From Ehretia macrophylla (lineage: Eukaryota > Streptophyta > Magnoliopsida > Boraginales > Ehretiaceae): 64,000 bases of DNA. The position numbers and the translations under genes were made by a program. Below, piece after piece: positions 46,720 to 57,490 of the stretch. The stretch lies in the NCBI GenBank assembly GCA_037974665.1, contig CM075768.1:776501-840500 (forward strand), in the 5' to 3' direction. The notes under the pieces were generated by a model. That model made no database searches. It had not been told where the DNA came from and saw only the letters and a list, made by a program, of their open reading frames with translations. Position 1 is the first letter of the stretch. Every line of letters begins with the position of its first letter.

Positions 46720-47180
46720 ATATATTGATTATTGGGATTCTTATTTGGTGATCTTATATGGCATTCTTCCTCGAGATTTCTATATGGAGATTCTTATTCA
46801 GCATACTTCTTTGGACTTCTTCTATGGTATTTTTTATGCGGTATTCTTGTGTGGAATTCTTATACGGTATTATCCGGAGTTCTTATATTGGGATTATTAT
46901 TCGGTATTCTCGCTCGATGATCTTGTTGAAGTTCTTACTTGGTATTCTTGGTTGGTGCTCTATTACGGGATCTATGTTTGGTATTTTCTTCGGTAATTAT
47001 TTGAGATTCTTATTCGGAAGTCCTAGTCGGTGTTCTTATTCAGTGTTCCTATTCAAGCTTCTTGTTCGGCATTCCTAGTTGACATACTTAGTTGGTATTC
47101 AGAATTTGGTTTTCAGTTTTTCATTTCGTATGTTTGAGCCACCAGTACTTGAGTGAAGAATTGCAAGGACGCAATTGTTT
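46720..47180 (+). repeat. ATTCTTATTCGG-type repeat domain replacing pol in D
   Basis: About 20 degenerate units of 16-20 bp (TTCTTATTCGG, TTCTTATATGG, TTCTTGTTCGG and so on). Because the units contain few stops, all three frames stay open (46732-46920, 46745-46996, 46758-47078) and give hydrophobic Phe/Tyr/Leu-rich translations. I do not count these as proteins. Related stretches are at 22400-22680 and 63640-64000. Confidence 0.75.
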
Positions 47181-47194
47181 TAAGGAGGGGAGAA
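47181..47194 (+). other. Polypurine tract of D
   Basis: AAGGAGGGGAGAA directly before LTR2, preceded by ACGCAATTGTTTT, similar to element C. Confidence 0.85.
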
Positions 47195-48572
47195 TGTGAA
47201 ACCTCAGTTTTCATCTTTACCTCGATTTGCGTGTATTTGCCTTGATTTGCATGATTTGACATGTTTATGTGTTATATGAATTAGAATGTACTAAATATGT
47301 GATTTATATTCCTAATACATACTATATGTGCATTCATGAAATTTTCATCAAAATCGACACAAGAAATTTTATCGCCGATTTTAGTGAATAGTATTTTAAA
47401 CACCTGTCCGCTAAAATTTTTACAGCGGTGTTTTAGATGTTTTAAAACCTAGACCTTGGGTATTAATAGACCCGTGTTTGATTAAAATGGATTTTGAATC
47501 AGTTTTGGAATTTTAAAAGTTTTTACACTTTCTTTTGCAAAAATCGCGTTTTTAGCCGAATCAGGTGAAAGTCTTTGCATGAGAAAACTCTTGTCACCTA
47601 AAAATAAACTACTTAAAATAGTCTAAGTGTCAAATTAATGTTTTGAGCAAGAAATAGTCTAAAATAGAATTAAAAGACTAAAAATACTAAAAACTAACTA
47701 AGTATCAACTTTGACTTTCTTTTATTTGTTTGACCTTTGTTTAATATATCATCAACACACAATGAAACAACAAAAAAACACCACAAAACACACACAAGGA
47801 GGCTGAAACTCCATAGCTATTTTGAGAGGTTTTTCAACATTTTTTCAAGGCAAATTTTCATTAAAAGTTGCAATTCAAGGCCAAACTTCATCATCCAAGG
47901 CTTGATTCTACTTGTTAGGCATTCATTGAGTATCTTTCTAGCTTCATAACACATCAAAGGTGAGAGAAAAGTTCTAGATCTCAAATGTCATTTTTTATGT
48001 TTTTGCATATAATTGAATTTTGAACTGTTAGAAAGTTGATTTGATGTTATATTATTGCTCAGTGCATGCTAAGGATCGTTTATATATGTTTATATAAGAT
48101 TTGAACAGTTGTAGCATGAATTTTATTTTTCGGGTATTAAAAATTGAGTTGTTGGCTATTTGTTGAATATCTGGAGTTGTAGCGGTTGGAATCGATTGCT
48201 GTTAGCTTGTAAAAGTTTGTTAAATATGTGGTAGTAATGTTGTAATGCCGAAATTTTGATTGCAATGTCAGTGTGAAAGTCCAGAAATTTCAGCCATGGT
48301 GCATTAGGGTTTTAGGGTTGTTGGTCTTGATTTGGATGGATTATGGTGGGTTTCCGAGGGGGCTAATGTTGTTGATTTAGTGGGTGAGTGATAGAAACTG
48401 GTTTGGAGGTTATCGGATTAGTATAATGTAAGTTATGACTTTTAGAAGTTTGGGTTGTCTTTCTTTAAAATGTAGAATTATGCATTTGGATGTTTGGGTG
48501 GTGTTTGAGTGATTGAATTATGAGTTGTTGATGGTTAGACTAGGGTTTGGTTATGTGTTTAATGCCTGTCGA

Positions 48573-48599
48573 GTTGGATGGCCTACTTTGTTGTCTAAC
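48573..48599 (+). other. Conserved LTR hairpin 1
   Basis: GTTGGATG, CCTACTTTG loop region, TTGTCTAAC. Pairs partly through G.T wobbles. Confidence 0.5.
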
Positions 48600-48755
48600 T
48601 TAATTGTTTCATGATTATATAGTTGTTGATTGTTAAATGTTGTTTAATTGATTGTTGAAATATGGATTAATTGATTATTGATTATTGATTGTTGTTACAA
48701 AACTATGAGGAGCACGCTCGGGGTTAATCCGGGGTGTTACATTGTTAACTGATTG

Positions 48756-49051
48756 TTATTGTTTTTATTAGTCGGGAGTCGGGCAACCAATGTTGTTGAC
48801 TTCTCGAATTGGAATTGTTATTGTTTTTATTAGTCGGGAGTCGGGCAACCAATGTTGTTGACTTCTCGAATTGGAATTGTTATTGTTTTTTTTAGTCAGG
48901 AGTCGAACAACCAATGTTGTTGACTTCTCGAATTGGAATTGTTATTATTAGTCGGGAGTCGGGCAACCAATGTTGTTGACTTCTCAAATTGTGATTGTTA
49001 TTGTTATTATGAGTTGGGAGTCGGGCAACCAATGTTGTTGACTTCTCGAAT
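48756..49051 (+). repeat. 62-bp minisatellite, five units (LTR2 copy)
   Basis: Units start at 48756, 48818, 48880, 48942 (56 bp long) and 48998. Confidence 0.93.
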
Positions 49052-49977
49052 TGAGTCCCATCGTTGTGAGCTTTGTTAATGTTGTGTCACCTCGGGAGAC
49101 AACCTGGGCTGCAGGCACATTTATCATGGCTAATCCCTATCTCGCATGGGCGGAGAGGCCATGGGGTGTGGGTCTAGGTCAAGGTACCTCAGGTTTGTGT
49201 CATTGAGTTTGGAGGAGTTGATGAGCATTGAATGGTGTATGGAGCTTCATCAGCAAATGTATCGTATCCTTATTGTGTGTTTACAATTATTGCTATTGTT
49301 GGATTTATAATGTTATTGATGTTCATTGTGTGTTTACTGCTCAAAGGATGATTTCCAAGGAGTATAGTAAATACTATTAGAGATCTATCGAATCCTCACT
49401 GGGCTTATTTTATATAAGTTCACTCTCAATTATTGCATGTATACAGGTGTTACCGATCCAGATTACGGGTACGTGCCTCTAGAGGAGGATAATGTGCCAT
49501 ATGTGGACGAGTCCTATGTGCCAGAGTCTTGTCCCTGATTTATGATGTTGTACTCTTTTGTTATATTGTATATTAAACTTAGTTGTCATGTATTTCACTT
49601 AAAAGTTCATGTAATATAAGATGTTGTAAAGGTAGTAGATTAAATGTTGCTAGCTTAGTAATCTTGTTTTGGAACATGATTAGGTTGCTAGGTGGGCTAT
49701 AATCTATTTTGGAAGTGTATGTTATATAGTAAATGTATTATGTTGGAACGGAGACGCGTAACTATGAAAGAGTTGATGAAAGAATGTTTAATGTATGAAG
49801 TGGTTGCGTTGTATGTTGTTAATTTGATTGTGGAGTTGGTTGGTGATTTATGGAGTTGGATGTATGTTGTTCTTAAGGGTTGGTTTAAAGCCCTGATGTT
49901 CATGTTACTGTCGTTATGCTGCTGAAATTCCGTTGCATCCTGACTGATCGTAAGAGGGGTCGAGTTGGGGCGTGACA

Positions 49978-50524
49978 AACATAGCCACAAAGGTTTGAGG
50001 TTATTGATTCAACTTGTCGGATAACTAAGAGATAGCGGGTTTTGATCTAACTAGATCACTTAATCAACATAGCCATAAAGGTTTGAGACCAAAGTGATTT
50101 AGGGACTAGAAATGACCTAATCCTATTTAGTGAAATAGACGAACAAAGCGTTGTTGACTCTTGGCACCTATATTTCAACACAGCGACAAAGGTTTGAGAG
50201 ATATATGTGATTAAGAGAATTTGGTCACCCACTACCAGATTCTAACAAAATTCGCGTTTATCATTTTGGGAGTTTGAGATTCGAAAAAATTAGCAGGAGC
50301 TATCATTTAATTAAATACCAAGTTAAATGATTAAACGAGATAAAGTCAACTAGCAATCTTATTTTTTCACATGTTTATGGCTACATGTATGAACCCGTTT
50401 TTATCTTAATATTCTAGACTTATATCACATAAATCGGGCCAAACTTAATTTATTAAAAGTTGTCTGAGAATAGTTCTTGGAAACTTAATCATATGATTAG
50501 ATTAGAATACTCTTAAGAATGTTC
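49978..50524 (+). other. Non-coding stretch between D and the pararetrovirus, with spaced repeats
   Basis: Starts with the AACAT copy. Repeats of CAACATAGCCACAAAGGTTTGAG type lie at about 49979, 50065 and 50176, continuing the one at 42081. No open frame is convincing. Probably copia-2 leader or an unrecognised host sequence. Confidence 0.5.
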
Positions 50525-51097
50525 ATAAGAATGTTCTAGTGAAGATAACATCAACTAGATTGGTACAGATTACTACTCCAGTAGTAGTACAGAATCTGAA
50601 CCAGATTGCACCTGTCCCAATAAAGGACCATGTTTCTATAACAAGAAACTTAATGTCCTCACAGATTCTTACAGTCTCATGCTAGACATTATTAGTAAAA
50701 TAACAGACCTAAAAGAACAACAAGTCTATCTTCTTAAGCTCAAGGAGCTTATTGACCAGAAAGAAGAAAGACATGTTAAGACTATTCCCAGAGAGACTCA
50801 GAAGACCAATTATTATGAAGTCTTAACCCATTTCCAGAAAAAGAAAAGTTTACTAGTAGGAATCTCTGATCTCCAAGCCGAGATCAACTAGTTAATACAA
50901 GAGGTTCGAGAACTAAGAAAAGAAAGTTATAGAATTGACCAAGAAGTTCTACTTCTTAAATTAGATAGTCAGTTAGATTTACAAGAACATCATCAGGACG
51001 ATCATCAGTTAGATAAATAGACTCAGATTGCTTTAGGCAAACTAAAAGCCGACCAGCCAGATTGTAGTAGTCCCAAAGAACAGGAAGAAATACCAGA
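50525..51097 (+). pseudogene. Pararetrovirus polyprotein segment before the protease, coiled-coil rich
   Basis: The frame holding 50679-50891 reads a Ser-rich stretch (DYYSSSSTESEPD), a Cys cluster (CTCPNKGPC), then LKEQQVYLLKLKELIDQKEE and other heptad-like Leu/Lys/Glu stretches. Stops occur at about 50556, 50889 and 51018. Position between coat protein and protease is usual for such a linker in Caulimoviridae polyproteins. The function of this piece is not known to me. Confidence 0.6.
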
Positions 51098-51421
51098 ATG
51101 TCGTATCAGAAATGGTATGTCAAATTGACCATAGTCATCAAGGACTATAAACTCCATACCATAGCACTTCTTGATCCAGGAGCAGATATGAACTGCATTG
51201 AAGAAGGAATTATTCCTACCAGATTTTTTGAGAAATCCAAAGAGAAGTTTTCTACAGCTGACTCTACTAGATTACAGATTCAGTATAAGTTATCCAGTGC
51301 ACATGTTTGCAACAAAGGAAATTGTTTTCCAACCAGTTTTGTTTTAATTAAACAGTTAAATTCCGAAGTCATATTAAGGAATCCTTCTCTCCAGTCTTTA
51401 TTCCCTTTTTATGCCACATAA
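51098..51421 (+). pseudogene. Pararetrovirus aspartic protease
   Basis: A 107-codon open stretch in a different frame from the preceding segment. The active-site region reads ALLDPGADMNCI; retroviral-type proteases have D-T/S-G, so the Thr/Ser is Pro here. It is followed by EEGIIPTRFF, a frequent continuation in caulimovirid proteases. It ends at a TAA at 51419. Its role in the virus is polyprotein cleavage. Confidence 0.78.
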
Positions 51422-52973
51422 AAAGGAATTTCAACACAAGTTTTAGGAAAAATAGTTTTATTTCCATTCTTTTATCTTTCAACGAAACGTGAAGTAAACA
51501 CGATTTAAAGGAAAGAAAACCATATTGCATTTCTTAAACAAGACATCGATAGTCTTCGTATTGAGAATCATATTTCAAAACAATTGCAATCAATCCAGGA
51601 TTTTCAAACCAGACTTGAAAAAGAAGTATGTTCAGAACTTCCTATAGCCTTTTGGAATAGGAAAAAACATATTGTTTCTTTACCTTATGAAAAAGATTTT
51701 CAAGAAAAACATATTCCTACAAAAGCTCGTCCCATTCAGATGAGTCAGGAATACTTAGATTTATGCAAAACAGAAATCCAGAGTTTATTAGATAAGAAGC
51801 TCATTCGACCTAGTGCCCATGGTCGTGTGCCGTATTTTATGTTAATAAGCAATTACAAACCTTTAAACAAGGTTTTATAGTGGATTAGGTATCCCATACC
51901 TAACAAATATGATCTCCTTAGGAGATTGCACCAGGCTCAAGTCTTCTCCAAGTTTGATATGAAATCAGGTTTTTTGGCAAATCTAGATTTCAAGGGAGGA
52001 TAAGTATAAGACTGCCTTCACAGTACCTTTTGGCCAGTACGAATGGAATGTCATGCCATTCGGCCTTAAGAATGCCCCTTCAGAATTTCAGAGCATTATG
52101 ATCCAGATCTTTAATCAGTTTACTAGTTTTACCATTGTTTACAGTGATGATATTTTAGTCTTCAGTAATGACATACATCAACATTGGAAGCATTTGCATT
52201 CATTTTTAAAAGTTATTAAAGAAAATGGTCTTGTGGTTTCTGCACCCAAGATTAAGCTTTTCCAAACAAAAATAAGATTCCTTAGACATATGATTTCCTT
52301 CGGGAAAATTACACCTATCCAAAGAACCTTAGATTTTGCATAAAAATTTTCAGATGTTTTAATAGAAAAGACACAGTTACAGAGATTCTTAGGATCTCTT
52401 AATTATGTCGCAGATTTCTATCCTGGCATTCGCCACATTTGCAAACCATTATTTGAACGACTCAAGAAGAACCCTCCAGCATGGTCTAAGGTTCACTCTA
52501 GAGTTGTTCGAGAAATCAAGAAACAAGTTAAAGTTTTACAAATTTTGACTTTATGTCAACCAGACGCCCCAAAGATAGTTCAGACTGATGCTTCTGAATT
52601 AGGATTTGGAGGTATTTTAATCCAGATTTTAAAAGGAAAAGAACACATTGTTCGATTCCATTCAGACACTTGGAATAGTGCTCAACAGCACTATTCCACA
52701 ATTAAAAAAGAAATTTTATCAATTGTCTTGTGCATTTCAAAATTCCAAGATGATTTATTAAATCAAAAATTTATAGTTCGTATTGACTGCCAGTCAGCCA
52801 AAGATGTCCTAGCTAAGGATGTTAAAAATATAGCATCAAAACAGATTTTTGCCAGATGGCAAGCAATTTTATCCATTTTTTATTTTGATATCCAATACAT
52901 CAAGGGAATTGACAATTCAATCCCTAATTTTCTTACCAGAAAATTCCTTACAGGCCACGTGCCTATCACATAG
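51422..52973 (+). pseudogene. Pararetrovirus reverse transcriptase and RNase H
   Basis: RT starts in the frame at 51584 (KARPIQMSQEYL, LLDKKLIRPS, ISNYKPLNKVL) and keeps FSKFDMKSGF with its catalytic Asp. A frameshift near 51980 follows, then MPFGLKNAPSEFQ and YSDDILVFS (Ser in place of the usual Ile/Val). A TAA at 52341 precedes the thumb. RNase H (52545-52973) keeps QTDASELGFGG, KKEILSIV and RIDCQSAKDVL, so its acids are present, and ends in NFLTRKFLTGH. There are stops at 51419, 51506 and 51878 as well. These domains copy the viral RNA into DNA. Confidence 0.88.
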
Positions 52974-53146
52974 GATTCCTTCGGGAATACCAATGCAGTT
53001 TTCTTTTTGCAGATTTTACCAGCGGTAGAATTCAAAGAGTTCTTTTCAATTCCACTGAATTAACCAGATTGGAACTCAGTTTCAGTTCCATTTCCGTCTT
53101 TAAATTTTGCCATTCCAGAAGTAGAGGGCATACACTATAGAAAACA
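52974..53146 (+). other. Short spacer between the two pararetrovirus frames
   Basis: No open frame. Ends shortly before an ATG in AACAATGGC context. Confidence 0.5.
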
Positions 53147-54480
53147 ATGGCACCAAAGAAAGATAAAGGCAAAGCTAAGAGTTTCGACATTAACTCCTAC
53201 GCCCAGAAAGCTGCAATTCCACAAACACCAGTAAAAACATAATCATCTTCCTCAACAATGAAGATGCAAGACAAACAGATAACCTATACACCAGATACAC
53301 AACAGACACCCCTAAGTACAAACCTTACAGTTTTAGGGTATTTGACCCCATAGAAATCACTAACCAGTGTTCATACAGGTTTTGCAAGAACTTCATCTTC
53401 AAAGACACCAGTCAGTAACAGGTTTCAGGCACTTGTTACTTAGCCGAAACAAACCCCAGAGCCCAAACAATTACCCACAGAAAAAACAGCATACATATAC
53501 AAGAACGTCTTTGACCAGATCATGGTCACAGAATGAGAACACTTCAAACAGAATCCCTAGATGTCTGTAAATGAATTTGCTCTTTCATTTCTCCACCCTC
53601 ATAGCAACTACATTCCAGATAATACATTCAAAACCCGGAGTTACTATGAGGCCATCCTCATAGCAACAAAATCCATTGAATTTGTTCCAAACAACAGCGA
53701 CAAACAACCAGACGAGTACAACTACATTAAACTCCAGACAGTGATCTCCCAAGAACAATGGGGATAACTCTCACACAAAACAAAACAACTACCAGTTGAT
53801 AGACCATATAGAGACTATACATATTATGATTATATTATGGCGTAGTACAAATGTTTCTTCCGCCAGAATAATAAACATAATTTGTCATGGTTTTTTTATA
53901 TTAAAACCATCATTTCCAGTTCAAGTCCCAAATTGGTTATCCAATGTTGGCATCCTATGGCCTAATCCCAAAAATACTCCCAGAACCAGTTTTTCAAGGT
54001 TTTCAGCTTTTCTTACAAAAATGGCAAGGCCCAGATCATCTTGCCTACGTATCCCCATTTTTTGTTTCTTACAGATATTTTTACGTAACTTGGATTTTTA
54101 TGTCTGAGTTCGTATTCCAGCATACTTCCTATGGAAGTCAGAATGTTGTTCCATCTTTTGGAAGAACACACAAAGTCAAGTGGTGGGATAAAATGAACAA
54201 CGCCACCTGTTCAACACCAAAAGTCCAGTCATGGCTCAATGCTAATCAGAAACAACAGAAGGCCATCCCAACAGCTCAACAAGAATTTTTGTCTCTCAAG
54301 AATCAGCTTCAGTCCAAATTGGCTGTAGCTACCAACCTTGATGAGATGCATGCCATCATGCTCCAGCTCCAGGAGTTGGCATCAGAGAAAGAATCAGACA
54401 AGGCATCAGAACACAGTCAACCTGATGACCTAAGTGACCAGAAAGAGGATGATTGCTACAGCATCCAAACCCAACAATGA
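53147..54480 (+). pseudogene. Second pararetrovirus frame, function unknown, broken
   Basis: Likely start ATG at 53147 (MAPKKDKGKAKSFDIN). Recognisable continuous pieces are 53561-53767 and, in another frame, 53944-54480 (178 codons). The last piece has an aromatic-rich middle and a C-terminal Gln/Glu/Leu-rich helical part (MHAIMLQLQELASEKE) with an acidic end. At least four stops and two frame changes. A second downstream frame of unknown function is known in florendoviruses. I do not recognise a domain. Confidence 0.6.
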
Positions 54481-54580
54481 ACCAACAAGGTTTTATTTCC
54501 AAGTTCCCTGACAAAAACTTCGAAACAAACCAGTTTCTTCATGCGTTCCGACCAAAAATGTATGACTAGATGAGTTTTTT

Positions 54581-54863
54581 GATGTTCTTACCAAAAACAT
54601 AGGACAGATAGGTGCAACTTCCCTTCTGAAGTTGAATAGATAGAGTTTTGTTCTCCTAAGTTCTCTTCAAAAACTAAGGTGCAACGGTAAGACTTCCCCT
54701 CTCTAAAGTCAATGGTTACTGAAGAATTCCATAAAACTTCAGCTAATCCGGTTCAAATGACAACTGGTAAAGACATATCAAATCCGTTGATGGGTATGGC
54801 TTTCCCAAAAATCCAAAGGAAATTTGTTTTAATATGTATTTTATCTGTAATTCGCTGCCAAGG
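54581..54863 (+). repeat. Direct repeat X, copy 1 (283 bp)
   Basis: Closely matches 55521-55803 over its full length (GATGTTCTTACCAAAAACAT start). It contains a 40-60-codon open stretch (VTEEFHKTSANPVQMTTGKD) in both copies, unidentified. Confidence 0.88.
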
Positions 54864-55380
54864 CCATGGATGGAGGTACTGCAGTAAGTCGCGCATAAAG
54901 CATAAGACTCGTGTAAGACAGTTGGCCGGTCCTAGGCTAGTTTTGGGATTCCAGAGAAGAGTAGATAGGACTATGTATTTTCTTTGTATTAAGGGAATTT
55001 TATACCAGTCAATGTATTTGTATGTATTTAATTGTATTGCCGACATTGTACCGGATCAGATGAAGACAACCAGCTTCTTCAATACATAGCCAAGTCAAGA
55101 TTCCGCTAGACGCAATGATCACAAGAAGACATAATTACTTTCGGTCACAGTAAAAGTAATCCAGTCAAAAAAACATAATTATCGCAAGACGACAAAACAA
55201 GATTCGGCCACAGTAACTAGCCGATACTATTCATGAATAGTAAAATTCACTTTTGACTTGTCCATCTTTTACCATTTTAGGATTCTTTTTGAATCCTATA
55301 AGTTGTAACCTTATTTCATTCTGAGAAGAGGATAGAATCCGATTTTCTTCCATTCTACCAATTTAGAACGGATCTACCAG
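54864..55380 (+). other. Non-coding pararetrovirus sequence, probable promoter region
   Basis: No gene. It has a possible TATA-like CCTATAAG at about 55296 within an AT-rich region before the leader-like stretch. Overlapping open frames on both strands (54712-55089, 54753-55046) are not supported. Confidence 0.4.
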
Positions 55381-55481
55381 TATAACCTTATCCCCATTTT
55401 CAATTCAAGTAAGAGACTTGGTCTCTGATATCTTTCTGTTTCCTTCTTTTCAGTTTTCTATTAATTAATTCTTATCTTTCC
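55381..55481 (+). repeat. Leader-like segment, arm 1 of an inverted repeat
   Basis: Contains AAGTAAGAGACTTGGTCTCT and a pyrimidine-rich run. Its inverted copy is at 55977-56075. Confidence 0.8.
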
Positions 55482-55520
55482 TGCTTTCTTAATTTATATT
55501 TATGGCTTTCCTTTCCTTCC

Positions 55521-55803
55521 GATGTTCTCACCAAAAACATAGGACAGATAGATGCAACTTCCCTTCTGAAGTTGAATAGATAGAGTTTTGTTCTCCTAAG
55601 TTCTCTTCAAAAACTAAGGTGCAACGGTAAAACTTGCCTTCTCTGAAGTCAATGGGTACTGAAGAATTCCATAAAACTTCAGCTAGTCCTGTTCAAATGG
55701 CAACTGGTAAAGACATCTCAAGTCTGTTGATGGGTGTGGCTTTTCCAAAAAGCCAAAGGAAATTCGTTTTAATATCTATTTTATCTGTAATTTGCTGTCG
55801 AGG
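55521..55803 (+). repeat. Direct repeat X, copy 2 (283 bp)
   Basis: Second copy of 54581-54863, followed immediately by the inverted RT fragment. Confidence 0.88.
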
Positions 55804-55808
55804 ATATA

Positions 55809-55974
55809 AATCTTATTTTTGTCTGGAAAAGCTTAATCTTGAGTGCAGAAACCACAAGACTATTTTCTTTAATAACTTTAAAAAATGAATGCAAATGCTT
55901 CCAATGTTGATGTATGTCACTGAAGACTAAAACATCATCAATGTAAACAATGGTAAAACTAGTAAACTGATTAA
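55809..55974 (-). pseudogene. Inverted fragment of pararetrovirus RT catalytic region
   Basis: Its complement matches 52111-52279, including the DD catalytic box, where it has Ile instead of the Ser at 52142-52153. Too short to be a gene. Its orientation opposes the main RT. Confidence 0.88.
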
Positions 55975-55976
55975 AC

Positions 55977-56075
55977 GAAAGATAAGAATTAAATAATAGA
56001 AAATTGAAAAGAAGGAAACAGAAAGATATCAGAGGCCAAGTCTCTTACTTGTATTAAAACTAGGGATATGGTTAT
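55977..56075 (-). repeat. Leader-like segment, arm 2 of the inverted repeat
   Basis: Inverted copy of 55381-55481, about 500 bp away. A family-A LTR inserted at its end, at GTTAT. Confidence 0.8.
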
Positions 56076-57463
56076 TGTGAAACCCCACTTTCTTACTTAT
56101 CTTGTTTTACGTGATATACCTCGTTTTGCGTGCATATGATCTGTTTATGTGCTATAGGACCTAGAAAGTTATAATTTTGATGTCAATACTCCTAATACGT
56201 GCTAAATGTGCATTCATGAAATTTTCATCAAAAACGAAGTCAAAAATTTTATCGTCGATTTTTAGTGAATAGTGTTTTCGAAACACGTCAGCTAAAATTT
56301 TGAAACTGGTCTTTTTAACCCTTCTAGACCTAGTCCATGGACTTTAATAGACCTGTGTTTGATGAAAACGGTTTTAAAATCGGCTTAAGAATTTATTAGG
56401 GTTTTTACACCGACTTTTGCGAAAATCGAGTTTTAAGCCGACTCGGGTGAAATTGTTTGATTGTAAAACTTCTTGTCACCTAAAAATAATTTACTTGAGC
56501 TAGCTTGGGTGTTGAATAATTGTTTTGAACTTTGATGATCAAGAAAATGCAATTAAAGTCAAGAAAACACAAAAATACTAACTTAAACTACTTTGACTTA
56601 GCATTTTTTTTAATTGACTAAGCTTTTAATTATATATTGTCATCAACACACACTCAACACAACACAAAACACACTCCACACACACACAAAGGGCCGAGAG
56701 GTTGAGGGAGAAAAAGAAATAGAAAAACTCAAGCTTTTCAATCAATTTTTCAAAGAAAAACCTAATTTTTGCCCGTAGAACTTCGCACCGACTTGGATTA
56801 TGCTTGTTGGGAACGCATAGCACGCATTCCTAGGCTTATATCGCATCAAAGGTGAGAGAAAAAATCTAGATCTCAAAATGTCATTTTTATACTTTTGCTC
56901 ATAAATGAAAATTTAACAGTTAGAATTGAAATCTGATGATAGATTATTGCTCCTTGCATGCTAGGGATCATTTTGATGCAATACTACGAATTTCTGTCGG
57001 ATGTAGCATAATTTTTATTTTCCGGGTATTTAATTTTGATTGAAATGTTCAAAGATGAATTAAATGAGTTGTGTTGATCGAAATCGATTGCCGTCAATTT
57101 CTAAATACTTGATAATTACGTGTTAGCGCTGTTGTAATGCCGAATTTTCGATTACATTGTTCGTGTGAAAATCCGGAAAATCCAGCCATGACATCCTAGG
57201 GTTTTAGAGTTATTGGGTATGATTTGGAGGTGTTATGGTGGATTTCCGAGAGGGATAATGTAGTAGGTTGAATGGGTGAGTGATAGAAACTGATTTGGCA
57301 ATGTTTGGATTAGTAGATTGTAAGTTATGAATTTTAGAAGTTTAGGTTGTCATTCTTTAATTTCTTGAACGATGCCTTTAGATGATTGGGTTGTGTTTGA
57401 GTGTTGAATTGTGAGTTGTTGATGAGTAATTTAGAGTTTAATTGTGTATATAATGCATGTCCG

Positions 57464-57490
57464 GTTAGATGGCCTACTTTGTCATCTAAC
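57464..57490 (+). other. Conserved LTR hairpin 1
   Basis: GTTAGATG, loop GCCTACTTTGT, CATCTAAC. Perfect 8-bp stem. Confidence 0.65.

Larger units (their letters stand above)
42184..49977 (+). mobile_element. Non-autonomous gypsy element D, gag only, two LTRs
   Basis: A 7794-bp element with LTRs 42184-44976 and 47195-49977 and an exact AACAT duplication (42179-42183 and 49978-49982). The internal 2.2 kb has a primer site, a broken gag that fades at the protease start, a TTCTTATTCGG repeat domain and a polypurine tract. RT, RNase H and integrase are absent. The layout matches the terminal-repeat-with-GAG (TR-GAG) type. The LTRs relate to family A. Confidence 0.95.
47195..49977 (+). repeat. 3' LTR of D (2783 bp)
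   Basis: TGTGAAACCTCAG to GGGGCGTGACA. It carries the same 48-bp insert and a five-unit 62-bp array at 48756-49051; the fourth unit is 6 bp short. Hairpin 1 at 48573-48599, hairpin 2 at 49403-49419 (GCTTAT/ATAAGT). Confidence 0.95.
50525..56075 (+). mobile_element. Endogenous pararetrovirus (Caulimoviridae), truncated and rearranged
   Basis: Order: polyprotein segment before the protease, aspartic protease, RT, RNase H, a second degenerate frame (53147-54480), repeated and inverted non-coding pieces. There are no LTRs, no integrase and no target duplication, as expected for an integrated pararetrovirus. The lack of a movement and coat protein region upstream shows truncation. Two-frame layout and motifs suggest a florendovirus- or petuvirus-like member; the genus is an inference. 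Many stops and frame changes: not infectious as it stands. Left boundary approximate. Confidence 0.85.

Noticed and set aside
46732-47078. Three overlapping hydrophobic open frames that look like membrane proteins
   Set aside because: All three frames of the same strand are open because of the TTCTTATTCGG repeats; no codon structure, no start context, no known domain.
54712-55089. 125-codon open frame after the second pararetrovirus frame
   Set aside because: Overlaps an antisense frame of similar size and starts in repeat X; its second copy (55634) diverges after the repeat, so no conserved protein is supported.
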